NCBI GenBank assembly: GCA_946405805.1
Contig: CAMJIL010000001.1
Coordinates: 1-64,000, forward strand
Origin: an uncultured Prevotellaceae bacterium
Lineage (GTDB): Bacteria; Bacteroidota; Bacteroidia; Bacteroidales; Bacteroidaceae
Length of the DNA stretch: 64,000 nucleotides
Reading direction: 5' to 3'
The notes under the pieces were generated by a model. The model was not told where the DNA came from. It searched no databases and was given only the letters and a program-made list of their open reading frames with translations. This document shows positions 16,451-24,710 of the stretch, piece by piece (within the stretch, counting starts at the first letter, position 1; every line of letters begins with the position of its first letter). The translations under genes and the position numbers were made by a program.

Positions 16451-16489
16451 GATAGTTTAGAGTTAAAAGTTAAGAGTTAGGAGTTATTT

Positions 16490-16526
16490 TTTTTTCGTTT
16501 TCGTTTTCGTTTTCGTTTTTTTTTCG
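16490..16526. repeat. TTTTCG tandem tract before the nif3-like promoter
   Basis: Several consecutive TTTTCG hexamers lead straight into the TACCTTTG box at 16527. Similar tracts lie at about 4011-4028 and 60310-60335, each next to a promoter or leader. Confidence 0.8.
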
Positions 16527-16534
16527 TACCTTTG
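16527..16534 (+). promoter_or_regulatory. Promoter -7 box of the nif3-aguAB-holA operon
   Basis: TACCTTTG, 28 bases before the GTG start at 16563, directly after the TTTTCG tract. Confidence 0.75.
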
Positions 16535-16562
16535 CACACGAATTTAAGGATTATCACAGAGC

Positions 16563-17312
16563 GTGAAGATTAAGGATGTCATTAGTACCCTTGAGCAATT
16601 CGCGCCTTTGCCACTACAGGAAAGCTATGATAATGCAGGCCTGCAGATTGGATTGACAGAGGCGGATGTTTCAGGGGTCTTATTGTGTTTAGATGTCACT
16701 GAAGCAATAGTTCAGGAGGCAATCGACAAAGGGTGTAACATGATAGTGTCACACCATCCGTTGCTGTTTCATGGTCTCAAGCAGATTGGCGACAGCGACT
16801 ATGTGCAGCGGGCTGCAGTAATGGCTATAAAGAACGATATTGCCATCGTGTCTATGCATACCAATCTCGATAACGTCGAGGGCGGAGTGAACAGCGAGAT
16901 TGCCCGCCGTCTGGGAGCAGAGGGCGAAGTGACAGAAGGACTGTTCGTAGGAGAATTTGCACAACCTCTTTCGGCAGAGGAATATATATATAAGGTAAAG
17001 GAAACCTTCAATGCAGATGTCGTGATGACAAATGGACTGTTGGAGCGTCCTGTCAAACGCATCGCTATATGCGGTGGAGCAGGAGCCTTTATGTTGGCAA
17101 AAGCAGTGGAGGAAGGGGCTGATGCTTTCCTGACTGGAGAAATGAAATATAATGATTATTTCGACCGCGAGGAGATCCAGATAACGGTTATAGGACACTA
17201 TGAGAGTGAACAGTTTACCAAAGAACTCTTGAAAGATATCATAGACAAAGGATGTCCCGGCATTAGGACAATTGTTACGGAAAATAATACTAATCCAATA
17301 AAATATTTTTAA
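16563..17312 (+). CDS. NIF3-like dinuclear metal centre protein (DUF34)
   Basis: 249 residues. GTG start at 16563, chosen because MKIKDVISTLEQFAPLPLQESYDNAGLQIG is the family N-terminus. Visible metal-binding stretches: IVSHHPLLFHGLK (~residue 62-74), SMHTNLDNVEGGVN (~98-111) and, near the end, IGHYESEQFT. Widely conserved hexameric protein; suggested to act as a GTP cyclohydrolase-like metal enzyme or metal-insertion factor, but the role is unsettled. The following gene begins four bases after the stop, a pairing with a zinc-ribbon protein that is common in Bacteroidota. Confidence 0.88.
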   Translation: MKIKDVISTLEQFAPLPLQESYDNAGLQIGLTEADVSGVLLCLDVTEAIVQEAIDKGCNMIVSHHPLLFHGLKQIGDSDYVQRAAVMAIKNDIAIVSMHTNLDNVEGGVNSEIARRLGAEGEVTEGLFVGEFAQPLSAEEYIYKVKETFNADVVMTNGLLERPVKRIAICGGAGAFMLAKAVEEGADAFLTGEMKYNDYFDREEIQITVIGHYESEQFTKELLKDIIDKGCPGIRTIVTENNTNPIKYF

Positions 17313-17316
17313 AAGC

Positions 17317-18138
17317 ATGGCAAGAAAAGATCCAAAAGAAATGACCGTTGAAGAGAAGCTGAGGACTCTCTTCCAGTTGCAGAAAACACTCTCACACATT
17401 GACGAGAAGCGTGCAGTACGTGGTGAACTGCCTCTTGAGGTAGAAGACCTTGAGAACGAACTTGAAGGTCTCAATGTGCGTATGGAGAAGCTTAACAAGG
17501 AAATAAGAGACCTGAAAGATGCTATCTCAAAGCGCAGCGCAGACATTGAGCAGGCAAAGATGTCTGTAGAGCGTTACAAAGACCAGCTGAACGAGGTGAA
17601 GAACAACCGCGAATATGATACTCTTACTAAGGAGATAGAATTCCAGCAGTTGGAAATAGAACTCTGCGGAAAGAAAATCCGTGAGGCAGAAATGCGTATA
17701 CAAGATCGTCAGGCTGACAGAGAAAAGGTTGAGATGCTCATAGAAGATCGTGAGCGAGACCTTGACGACAAGAGAAGCGAACTCGACGAAATAATGCTCG
17801 AGACACGCGAGGAAGAAGACCTCCTGAAGATAAAGGCGAAAGACCTGGAACTGAAGATAGAAACCCGTCTTTTGCAGAGCTTCAAGAGAATCAGAAAGAA
17901 TGCTCGCAACGGCTTGGGTATCGTATATGTAAACCGTGATGCTTGCGGTGGTTGTTTCAACAAGATTCCGCCACAGCGCCAGTTGGATGTCAAGATGCAC
18001 AAGAAGATTATCGTTTGCGAACATTGCGGACGTATTCTTATTGACCCGGAATTAGCAGGCGTGAAACTGGTTAAGCCAGAAGAAAAGACAAAACGTCGTC
18101 GTACTACTACTCGTAGAAAGCAAACAGACGAAGAGTAA
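17317..18138 (+). CDS. Coiled-coil C4 zinc-ribbon protein
   Basis: 273 residues. Residues ~10-190 are a long Glu/Lys/Arg-rich coiled coil. The C-terminal domain has two knuckles, CGGCFNKIPPQRQ and CEHCGRILIDPE, a C4 zinc ribbon of the CdsZ/DUF164 kind (TIGR-type putative nucleic-acid-binding proteins). The tail is strongly basic (KRRRTTTRRK). Role unknown; nucleic-acid or protein binding is likely. Always read with the NIF3-like gene upstream (4-base gap); aguA starts 15 bases downstream. Confidence 0.85.
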   Translation: MARKDPKEMTVEEKLRTLFQLQKTLSHIDEKRAVRGELPLEVEDLENELEGLNVRMEKLNKEIRDLKDAISKRSADIEQAKMSVERYKDQLNEVKNNREYDTLTKEIEFQQLEIELCGKKIREAEMRIQDRQADREKVEMLIEDRERDLDDKRSELDEIMLETREEEDLLKIKAKDLELKIETRLLQSFKRIRKNARNGLGIVYVNRDACGGCFNKIPPQRQLDVKMHKKIIVCEHCGRILIDPELAGVKLVKPEEKTKRRRTTTRRKQTDEE

Positions 18139-18153
18139 ACAAGAAAACGCTCC

Positions 18154-19176
18154 ATGCGATACAGGCTACCTGCTGAATGGGAACCACAGAGTCTGGTGAT
18201 GCTTACATGGCCTCACCAGGATACTGATTGGGCTCCTTATCTGGATGAAATAACGAGGACATATGTGGAAATGGCGGATGCTATAACACAATATGAAAAA
18301 CTCCTCGTGGTAACACCAAATCCAGTAGAAGTGGGAGCCACCCTGAGCAAACATCTTTCCAGCAGACAGATGGCACAGGTAATAATCAGCCATTGCAAGA
18401 CGAATGATACCTGGGCACGCGATCACGGACCGATAACACTTATGGGAACCGAAAATGACGGGCTGCAGAAACTGCTTTGCCTAGATTTTAGGTTTAATGG
18501 GTGGGGAGAGAAATTCCCTGCGGAATTGGACAACAAAATCACTCGGCAGGTTTTTAAAGAACTGCTTGATGATGAGGTGCTGAAAGGCGACATCGGAAGC
18601 GGCAATGACGACTTCGTTCTGGAAGGTGGCTCAATAGAGAGTGACGGAAAGGGAACGATCTTTACAACAGAGTGTTGCCTGATGGCTCCCAACCGTAACC
18701 AACCGCTGACGAAAGAGGAAGTGGAGCAGGAACTCTTGCTGAGGCTGAAAGCAAAACGCGTAATATGGCTGCAGCATGGGGCACTCGCAGGAGATGATAC
18801 CGATGGGCACATTGATACGACAGTTCGCATCGCGCCGGACAATACGATATTATTCTGTTATCCCGCTGATAAAAGGGAACTTAAAGGGTTGAGGACTCTT
18901 GACGGCAAGCAATATCGCCTGATGGAACTTCCTTTGCCTACAGTGGAATATGATGGTGAGGAACTACCAGCCACATATGCCAATTTCCTCATCATAAATG
19001 GTGCTGTAATAGTGCCGATATATAATATTCCTGATATGGATGCAAAGGCGTGCGAAATAATCCAGACAGCTTTCCCTGACAGGAAGATAATACCCATCGA
19101 TGCAACAACAATAGTACGGCAGCATGGCTCGATACATTGCTGCGCGATGCAGGTTCCGGCAATAAAAGAAATATAA
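18154..19176 (+). CDS. aguA: Agmatine deiminase
   Basis: 340 residues, normal for bacterial/plant-type agmatine deiminase of the guanidino-modifying superfamily. Converts agmatine to N-carbamoylputrescine plus ammonia. Visible: RLPAEWEPQSLVMLTWPHQDTDW at the start, TWARDHGPI (substrate-binding Asp/His), ALAGDDTDGHIDT (catalytic His) and GSIHCCAMQVP at the C-terminus with the nucleophilic Cys. Followed by N-carbamoylputrescine amidase 11 bases later, so the two catalyse consecutive steps of putrescine synthesis from arginine. Confidence 0.95.
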   Translation: MRYRLPAEWEPQSLVMLTWPHQDTDWAPYLDEITRTYVEMADAITQYEKLLVVTPNPVEVGATLSKHLSSRQMAQVIISHCKTNDTWARDHGPITLMGTENDGLQKLLCLDFRFNGWGEKFPAELDNKITRQVFKELLDDEVLKGDIGSGNDDFVLEGGSIESDGKGTIFTTECCLMAPNRNQPLTKEEVEQELLLRLKAKRVIWLQHGALAGDDTDGHIDTTVRIAPDNTILFCYPADKRELKGLRTLDGKQYRLMELPLPTVEYDGEELPATYANFLIINGAVIVPIYNIPDMDAKACEIIQTAFPDRKIIPIDATTIVRQHGSIHCCAMQVPAIKEI

Positions 19177-19187
19177 AAGAACAAATA

Positions 19188-20051
19188 ATGAAACGGTTGA
19201 AGATAGGTGTGCTGCAACAACATAATACTGCAGACGGCACAGATAATAGAACACGTTTGGCAGCAGGCATAAAGGCGCTCGCTGAAAAAGGAGCACAACT
19301 GATAGTATTGCAGGAATTGCATAATACCCTGTATTTCTGTCAGACGGAAGACGTGAGAAATTTTGACCTCGCGGAAACAATACCGGGACCTTCAACCGAA
19401 TTCTTCGGAGCATTAGCAAAACAATTGAATGTGGTGATAGTAATCTCGTTGTTTGAGAAACGTGCTGTGGGATTATATCACAATACTGCTGTCGTTTTGG
19501 AGAAAGACGGAAGCATTGCAGGAACTTACCGAAAAATGCATATTCCAGATGATCCGGCATATTATGAGAAATTCTATTTCACTCCAGGCGATTTGGGCTT
19601 TCAACCAATCCAGACTTCTGTCGGAACACTTGGTGTGATGGTTTGTTGGGACCAGTGGTATCCGGAAGCAGCACGATTGATGGCACTCGCTGGTGCAGAG
19701 ATTTTGATTTATCCGACAGCAATAGGATATTCCGACGAAGATGACGAGGCAGAACAGCAACGTCAGCGCGAAGCATGGACAACAGTACAGCGAGGACATG
19801 CTGTGGCAAATGGCCTTCCCGTTGTAGCTGTCAACAGAGTGGGTAGGGAAGACACAATAAATTTCTGGGGCTCCAGCTTTATTGCAGGACCACAAGGAGA
19901 AATCTTGTATCGTGCCTCAGAGAAGGAAGAGGAAAGCAAAATAATAGAAGTAGATCTGGCACATTCAGAAAATGTAAGACGCTGGTGGCCTTTCCTCAGA
20001 GATAGGAGAATAGAAAATTATAGTGACCTGACAAGACGATTTTTGAAATAA
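19188..20051 (+). CDS. aguB: N-carbamoylputrescine amidase
   Basis: 287 residues from ATG 19188, chosen since MKRLKIGVLQQ is the family start; upstream codons overlap aguA. Carbon-nitrogen hydrolase (nitrilase) fold with the triad Glu in VLQELHNTLYF, Lys in YRKMHIPDDP and Cys in GVMVCWDQWYPEAARL. Hydrolyses N-carbamoylputrescine to putrescine, CO2 and ammonia. Its position right after aguA makes the substrate assignment secure. The product can feed the carboxyspermidine route whose last enzyme, nspC, is encoded at 24.7-25.9 kb. Confidence 0.94.
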   Translation: MKRLKIGVLQQHNTADGTDNRTRLAAGIKALAEKGAQLIVLQELHNTLYFCQTEDVRNFDLAETIPGPSTEFFGALAKQLNVVIVISLFEKRAVGLYHNTAVVLEKDGSIAGTYRKMHIPDDPAYYEKFYFTPGDLGFQPIQTSVGTLGVMVCWDQWYPEAARLMALAGAEILIYPTAIGYSDEDDEAEQQRQREAWTTVQRGHAVANGLPVVAVNRVGREDTINFWGSSFIAGPQGEILYRASEKEEESKIIEVDLAHSENVRRWWPFLRDRRIENYSDLTRRFLK

Positions 20052-20061
20052 AAAAAATATA

Positions 20062-21090
20062 ATGGCGAAAAAATCCTCTTCTGACGATTTTAAAAATATT
20101 ATGTCCTCTCTTGAGACTGGTGACAGAAAACCTGTATATCTCTTGATGGGTGAGGAAAGTTATTATATTGACAAGATATACGATTATATAGCGACAAATA
20201 CTCTGAACGAGGAAGAACGTGACTTTAACCAGATTGTAATGTATGGTTCAGAGGTTACAGCTCAGCAGGTAATGGACCAGGCTCGCCGTTATCCTATGAT
20301 GGCTGAAAAGCAAGTGGTCATTGTCCGTGAGGCACAGGGAATGAAAGACCTGGAGCAACTGGAACGCTATATGGACAAACCTGTTCCTACAACAGTCCTC
20401 GTAATCTGTTATATGGGCGGCAATGTTGATGCGCGAAAGAAAATAGTGGGCAAAGCGGCTGCTGTCGGTACAGTATTCGTCAGTGAGTCACCACAATACG
20501 ACAAAGACATCATAGCATTCATCAACGATTATGTTAAGAAACAGAATGCTACTATCGAAGAGCGTGCTGCACAAGTTGTTGCTGCGCACATAGGAGGTGA
20601 CCTGAAACGATTGACATCAGAAATAGATAAGGTGTTCATCGGAATAGGGGAGGACAGAAAAATAACCCTCGATATCATAGAACAGAAAATTGGTATCAGC
20701 AAGAGATATAATGTTTTTGAGATGCGCGACGCTCTTATCAGGAGAGATGCGCTGAAAGCTCACAGCATTGCAAAATATTTTGATGCCAACCCAAAAGCGG
20801 GTGGACTTTTTGCATTGCTGCCACAAACATTTGCTTTTTTTCAAAATCTCATGCTGTGTTATTATGTTCCGAAACCTTGTACTGAAAATGCCATAATGGC
20901 ACAATTGGGATTAAGGAATACATATGCTACCCGTGATTATATGACAGCTATGAGGAACTTCTCTGCCAGGAAGACTTTGCAGATAATTTCCAAGATTAGA
21001 GAGATAGATGCAAGGTCAAAAGGCTTAGATAATGTAAATACAACTTCTGGAGACTTATTAAAGGAGTTGGTAACCTTCATCGTAAGTTAA
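20062..21090 (+). CDS. holA: DNA polymerase III subunit delta
   Basis: 342 residues, clamp-loader delta subunit. N-terminal KPVYLLMGEESYYIDKIYDYI, QVVIVREAQGMKDLEQLERYMDKP, a collar domain near 205-330 with LLPQTFAFFQNLMLCYY. It opens the beta clamp with gamma/delta-prime at the replication fork. Last gene of a five-gene operon (10-base gap from aguB); the mixture of polyamine and replication genes seems to be positional only. Confidence 0.9.
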   Translation: MAKKSSSDDFKNIMSSLETGDRKPVYLLMGEESYYIDKIYDYIATNTLNEEERDFNQIVMYGSEVTAQQVMDQARRYPMMAEKQVVIVREAQGMKDLEQLERYMDKPVPTTVLVICYMGGNVDARKKIVGKAAAVGTVFVSESPQYDKDIIAFINDYVKKQNATIEERAAQVVAAHIGGDLKRLTSEIDKVFIGIGEDRKITLDIIEQKIGISKRYNVFEMRDALIRRDALKAHSIAKYFDANPKAGGLFALLPQTFAFFQNLMLCYYVPKPCTENAIMAQLGLRNTYATRDYMTAMRNFSARKTLQIISKIREIDARSKGLDNVNTTSGDLLKELVTFIVS

Positions 21091-21124
21091 TTTTGAGCCT
21101 GTTTTAGAGTTATTTTCTTCTAAA

Positions 21125-21247
21125 ATGCACCGGAGTAGGGGAAGCTTTTTTGAGCTTTTCCTATTGTTTTTGTGGGAGTTAGGTGATTTTTCATTGCCTG
21201 AGAATCGAATTTTTACAGCTTTCTTGCCACCAGTAAAGGTAAATTAA
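21125..21247 (+). CDS. Possible 40-residue peptide, uncertain
   Basis: A short frame from ATG 21125 to TAA 21247 begins MHRSRGSFFELFLLFLWEL, continues with ENRIFTAFLPPVK, and is compact and hydrophobic. Its start lies 35 bases after holA. I have an unverified impression that similar short peptides recur in Prevotella genomes, perhaps as a repeat and not as a gene. No promoter, signal motif or family can be named. An inverted pair GGGGAAGCT/AGCTTTTCC at ~21137-21162 overlaps it and may instead be part of a transcription end for holA. Confidence 0.25.
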   Translation: MHRSRGSFFELFLLFLWELGDFSLPENRIFTAFLPPVKVN

Positions 21248-21736
21248 ATTCTCGCAATTCTTGAGAATTTTTATACACTGATATACATTTTACAATTAAC
21301 AAATCAAAAATTATAATCAACAAAACAAAATATAACAACACACAAAACACTGAATTTGCAAACCTAAACATCAACAAAACAAAAACAAATCGCAATATTT
21401 ATGCAAAGCGGTTCTGTAAATATAAGTAATTAAAAATGAGTGATTTACATTAGATTGTGCGCAAAAAAATATCTCTAAAATGCCTTTAGTATGCATAACG
21501 CCGGTGAAATGCCCGAAATGCCCTAACGCATACAATATATAAAATACTAATTATCAATAAAATGACAATAAACCACGCAGTAAGTTATCGGCATGACGTA
21601 TAGTATTTGAATGAGGCGTTCTACAAAAGTAAAGATTTGTGTTGAAGTGTAAAAATGTTTACAAAACCAAATATTTAATTTTAATATCAATTTCTAAATT
21701 TTTGCAAATTATGTTGTACACATAAATAAAATTATG
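21248..21736. other. AT-rich gap with no recognised gene
   Basis: About 490 bases with long A/C-rich stretches (AACAAAACAAAA type). A small stem AAATTCTC/GAGAATTT sits at ~21245-21272, and ATGCCC words recur near 21510-21525. No frame with a start and family features, no tRNA and no strong terminator was seen. It may carry regulatory sequence for the HTH gene. Confidence 0.5.
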
Positions 21737-21744
21737 TACCTTTG
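21737..21744 (+). promoter_or_regulatory. Promoter -7 box of the HTH regulator
   Basis: TACCTTTG, 38 bases before ATG 21783. Confidence 0.7.
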
Positions 21745-21782
21745 TAGCGAAAATTTAAAGGAATAATTTTTTTATCATAAAA

Positions 21783-22241
21783 ATGAAAGACAGAATTCGT
21801 CAGCTGATGGATGCCCAACATATGAATCAGCAAACGTTTGCAAATTACATTGGAGTTAATACAGCTTCTCTGAGTAGTATTTTTACAGGTCGCACATCTC
21901 CTACCCTCAATATAGTCAATGCCATAAAAGGGAAATTTCCCAACGTGAATACAGACTGGTTACTATATGGAACAGGAGGTATGTTTAACCTTCCCAAGGT
22001 AACCTCTTCTGGTTCTGCATCCAACAATACTCCGAGTCTTTTTGATTCTGCCATTGTGGCAGAGTCTCCTCGTGCAAAAGAAGATTTAGAATCGCATTCT
22101 TCAGATGAAAATAAATATCGAATAGAATTCGTAGAGGCAGAAAAAAATAATGCTTCGAAGGCTATTGCTCAACCCTCGAAGCATATTGTAGAAGTGAAAG
22201 TATTCTATTCAGATGGTACTTTTGAGACTCTTAAGCCTTAG
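21783..22241 (+). CDS. XRE-family HTH transcriptional regulator
   Basis: 152 residues. Residues ~1-60 form a Cro/CI-type helix-turn-helix: RIRQLMDAQHMNQQTFANYIGVNTASLSSIFTGRTSPTLNIVNAI, followed by DWLLYGTGGMF, the usual closing segment in Bacteroidales XRE proteins. The remaining ~85 residues are a low-complexity linker and a short Lys/Val-rich end (HIVEVKVFYSDGTFETLKP). Targets unknown. It stands alone behind a ~690-base gap and is convergent with the GH28 gene, three bases away. Confidence 0.88.
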   Translation: MKDRIRQLMDAQHMNQQTFANYIGVNTASLSSIFTGRTSPTLNIVNAIKGKFPNVNTDWLLYGTGGMFNLPKVTSSGSASNNTPSLFDSAIVAESPRAKEDLESHSSDENKYRIEFVEAEKNNASKAIAQPSKHIVEVKVFYSDGTFETLKP

Positions 22242-22244
22242 TAC

Positions 22245-23615
22245 CTATTTCTTTACTGCATTGATGTTTTTGTAGGTAAATCCTTCAACTATTTTCGTAT
22301 CGAAAGTAGTGTCCTTTGCGCGTACTGTGATATTCTCAAAATTGAAGTTTGAGAGGTGGTAAACCTCCTCCTGCTGCTTTGCATTAAAGAATACATTGCA
22401 ATCAACATCGCAGTTTCTCATAGTGATATGATCGGAGTATGACATGGGTTTGTCCTTGCGTCCCTTCAAGTCATAGAACTGTGTCCAGGGAGCGATGAGG
22501 ATGAAATTCTTCACAGGTCCTGTGATATTCTCAACGGTGATGTATTCGTAGCGTTGTGGAGTGTCTGGGCGCATTTTCAGCCACAGAAGATTGTTTGCCT
22601 GAGCGGAGATATTTATGCGTCTCAGGATGATATTCTTGCTGTGAACAGATTCTGAACCAAGTGTCAGACATCCGTGACAGAAACCGTATTCACAATCTTC
22701 AATGATAATATTTTCGTTAGCACCATTGCCGATATTCTCTTCAGGTATCTCTACGTCTTTATATTCCTTCTCGAAAGCATCTGCATAAGGTCCCTTGCCA
22801 CCTTTTATGGCAACAGCATCATCATTGACAGACATATAGCAGTTCTTTATAAGGATATTCTTGCAGACATCAAGATCTATAGCGTCTGTAGAAGGGCCCT
22901 TGCTGTCATCAGGCTTTCCAAGTGAGTAAATGCGTACTCCCAGAACCTTTACATTCTCGCAGTTATAATAGTGACTTGTCCAGAAAGCGGAATTCTGTAG
23001 TTTTACACCTTCTATCTGCACGTTTTTGCAGTTGGAAACGTATAATAGTCTTGGACGTTGTTCGTCCTTGTTTGTACATTTTCTGTTCCACTTGCGACGA
23101 AGCCAGAACTGCTGATGATACTTTAATCCGTTGCCGTCTATAGTTCCCTTGCCGGATATGGTGAAACCATCTAATCCGTCAGCATTGATGAGAGCACCGA
23201 AATAGGTGCATGTCTCTCCCTCTATTCGTGTTTTGCCAAGAGGATAGTCACCAATGAAGTCAGAACCTTGCAGAACAGCTCCGTCCTCAAGATACAGATG
23301 AGTTCCCTGCTTAAAATGCAAACCGCCAGTCAGGTAAACACCCTGAGGGATACATATCACACCTCCGCCATCGGCTGCTGCTTTGTCAATGAGAGCCTGA
23401 ATGGCTTTTGTGTGGATGTGGCCATTGGCAAAGATACCGTAATCTGTCAGAACATAGCGCTTGAGTCCTGTGAGATCTACAGCCTTAGTGTCTTGGAACC
23501 ATGCAGAGATGGCACTTCCGTCAGGCCATGTGTCAACAACTTTGGCTTTCTTTGCACCAAAAGAACAGAGTGTTGACAGAGTCGTGAATAGTGTAATTAA
23601 TAATAGATTTTTCAT
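22245..23615 (-). CDS. Glycoside hydrolase family 28 (polygalacturonase-like)
   Basis: 456 residues with signal peptide (MKNLLLITLFTTLSTLCSFG). Right-handed beta-helix enzyme of family GH28: N-terminal AIQALIDKAAADGGGVICIPQGVYLTG, then the catalytic stretches STDAIDLD (variant of NTDGxD), NDDAVAIKGG with the paired Asp, and GFCHGCLTLGSE (variant of GHG...GS). Likely hydrolyses pectic polysaccharide (galacturonan or rhamnogalacturonan) in the periplasm. Starts six bases after the flippase-like gene and is cotranscribed with it. No susC/susD pair is near, so this is not a canonical PUL. Confidence 0.88.
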   Translation of the reverse strand: MKNLLLITLFTTLSTLCSFGAKKAKVVDTWPDGSAISAWFQDTKAVDLTGLKRYVLTDYGIFANGHIHTKAIQALIDKAAADGGGVICIPQGVYLTGGLHFKQGTHLYLEDGAVLQGSDFIGDYPLGKTRIEGETCTYFGALINADGLDGFTISGKGTIDGNGLKYHQQFWLRRKWNRKCTNKDEQRPRLLYVSNCKNVQIEGVKLQNSAFWTSHYYNCENVKVLGVRIYSLGKPDDSKGPSTDAIDLDVCKNILIKNCYMSVNDDAVAIKGGKGPYADAFEKEYKDVEIPEENIGNGANENIIIEDCEYGFCHGCLTLGSESVHSKNIILRRINISAQANNLLWLKMRPDTPQRYEYITVENITGPVKNFILIAPWTQFYDLKGRKDKPMSYSDHITMRNCDVDCNVFFNAKQQEEVYHLSNFNFENITVRAKDTTFDTKIVEGFTYKNINAVKK

Positions 23616-23621
23616 AAGTTT

Positions 23622-24614
23622 TTATTTTGTTTGTGAGTTAGTTGTTGACAACCTCATCCATCCATATATTCCCAACAATATCACCATCAATGTCTGTATA
23701 GCATGAACTATGAGGACAAAGAAAAGTGCCGCAGAGGCTGATATACCATATATAATAAGTACTGTCTTTACTGCAAAGTGCCACGAACCAGCTCCGTTTG
23801 GTGTTGGTACCAATACAGCCATACATCCAACTGCAAAGCTCACCAGAGCACACGACAGTGATAGTCCCGATGTCTCTTTAAAGCAGAAGAATGTGAGATA
23901 GAAGTGCAGGAAATATGCAACCCATATTCCAACACTATACATTATATATAAAGGTAGGTTCTGAACCTCCTTCACCGATAGCACACCATCTTTTAAGCCT
24001 TTCAAGGTTGCCTTTATCCTTCCATAAAATTCCAACCTTTTCAATACCAGATATAGACTCGTGACAAGTGCTATGCCACAAATTGCAGTAACAATATATC
24101 CTGTAGCAGAGAACTGTCCAAAGAATTCTGTTAGAGCATCCAGTTTTGTCCCTGTTGTAGAGAAAAAAGAAAGCACCACAGGCAGGTGTATCAATACGAT
24201 ACACATAATGATAACCAGCAGTACCAAAGTGTCAACGGCACGTTCTGTCACAACGGTGCCCAATGCTTTTGCAAACGAAACTCCGTCTTTCCTCGTAAGG
24301 ATGCCACAACGAGTAAATTCTCCGATTCTGGGTATTACCAAAGATGCTGCATAGGAAACGAATACAGCATAGAAACAATGAGCTGTGCGGGCATGCTCCT
24401 TCAATGGCTCTAACGTCTGTTTCCAGCGCCAGCCACGAAACATCTGTGCTATAACACAGAAAGGGAAAGATGCCAGCATCCACCACCAGTTCATCTCGTT
24501 GAGCAAAACATCCTTCACCGACTGGAAATCGAAATCACGATACATCCAGTAAAGGATTAGTCCGCCAAGCAATAGTGGTAGAAGTATGTTGGATATTCTT
24601 CGAATACGATGCAT
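23622..24614 (-). CDS. Flippase-like membrane protein (UPF0104/lysylphosphatidylglycerol synthase TM family)
   Basis: 330 residues with about eight hydrophobic segments. Family landmarks are FRGWRWKQTLEPL, IPRIGEFTRCGILTRKDGVSFAKALGTVVTERAVDTL and VPTPNGAGSWHFAV. Such proteins without the soluble synthetase domain are thought to be lipid or polyprenol-linked substrate translocators; the actual substrate is unknown. Has its own promoter (TACCTTTG on - strand) and a 7-bp hairpin AATGACA/TGTCATT in the leader. Cotranscribed with GH28 downstream. Confidence 0.85.
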   Translation of the reverse strand: MHRIRRISNILLPLLLGGLILYWMYRDFDFQSVKDVLLNEMNWWWMLASFPFCVIAQMFRGWRWKQTLEPLKEHARTAHCFYAVFVSYAASLVIPRIGEFTRCGILTRKDGVSFAKALGTVVTERAVDTLVLLVIIMCIVLIHLPVVLSFFSTTGTKLDALTEFFGQFSATGYIVTAICGIALVTSLYLVLKRLEFYGRIKATLKGLKDGVLSVKEVQNLPLYIMYSVGIWVAYFLHFYLTFFCFKETSGLSLSCALVSFAVGCMAVLVPTPNGAGSWHFAVKTVLIIYGISASAALFFVLIVHAIQTLMVILLGIYGWMRLSTTNSQTK

Positions 24615-24660
24615 AGTTTTTTTCCTTCTAATGACACATGTGTTTTATGTCATTCGGCTA

Positions 24661-24668
24661 CAAAGGTA
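24661..24668 (-). promoter_or_regulatory. Promoter -7 box of the flippase-GH28 operon
   Basis: CAAAGGTA (+) is TACCTTTG (-), 47 bases before ATG 24614. The leader holds AATGACA and TGTCATT as an inverted pair. Confidence 0.7.
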
Positions 24669-24710
24669 TAAAATAAATCTCATATCCCCAACCATTTTGA
24701 GTTTTTTTTC

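Noticed and set aside
22245..24614. A polysaccharide utilisation locus
   Set aside because: GH28 is next to a flippase-like gene only; no susC/susD-type genes or hybrid regulator are present.
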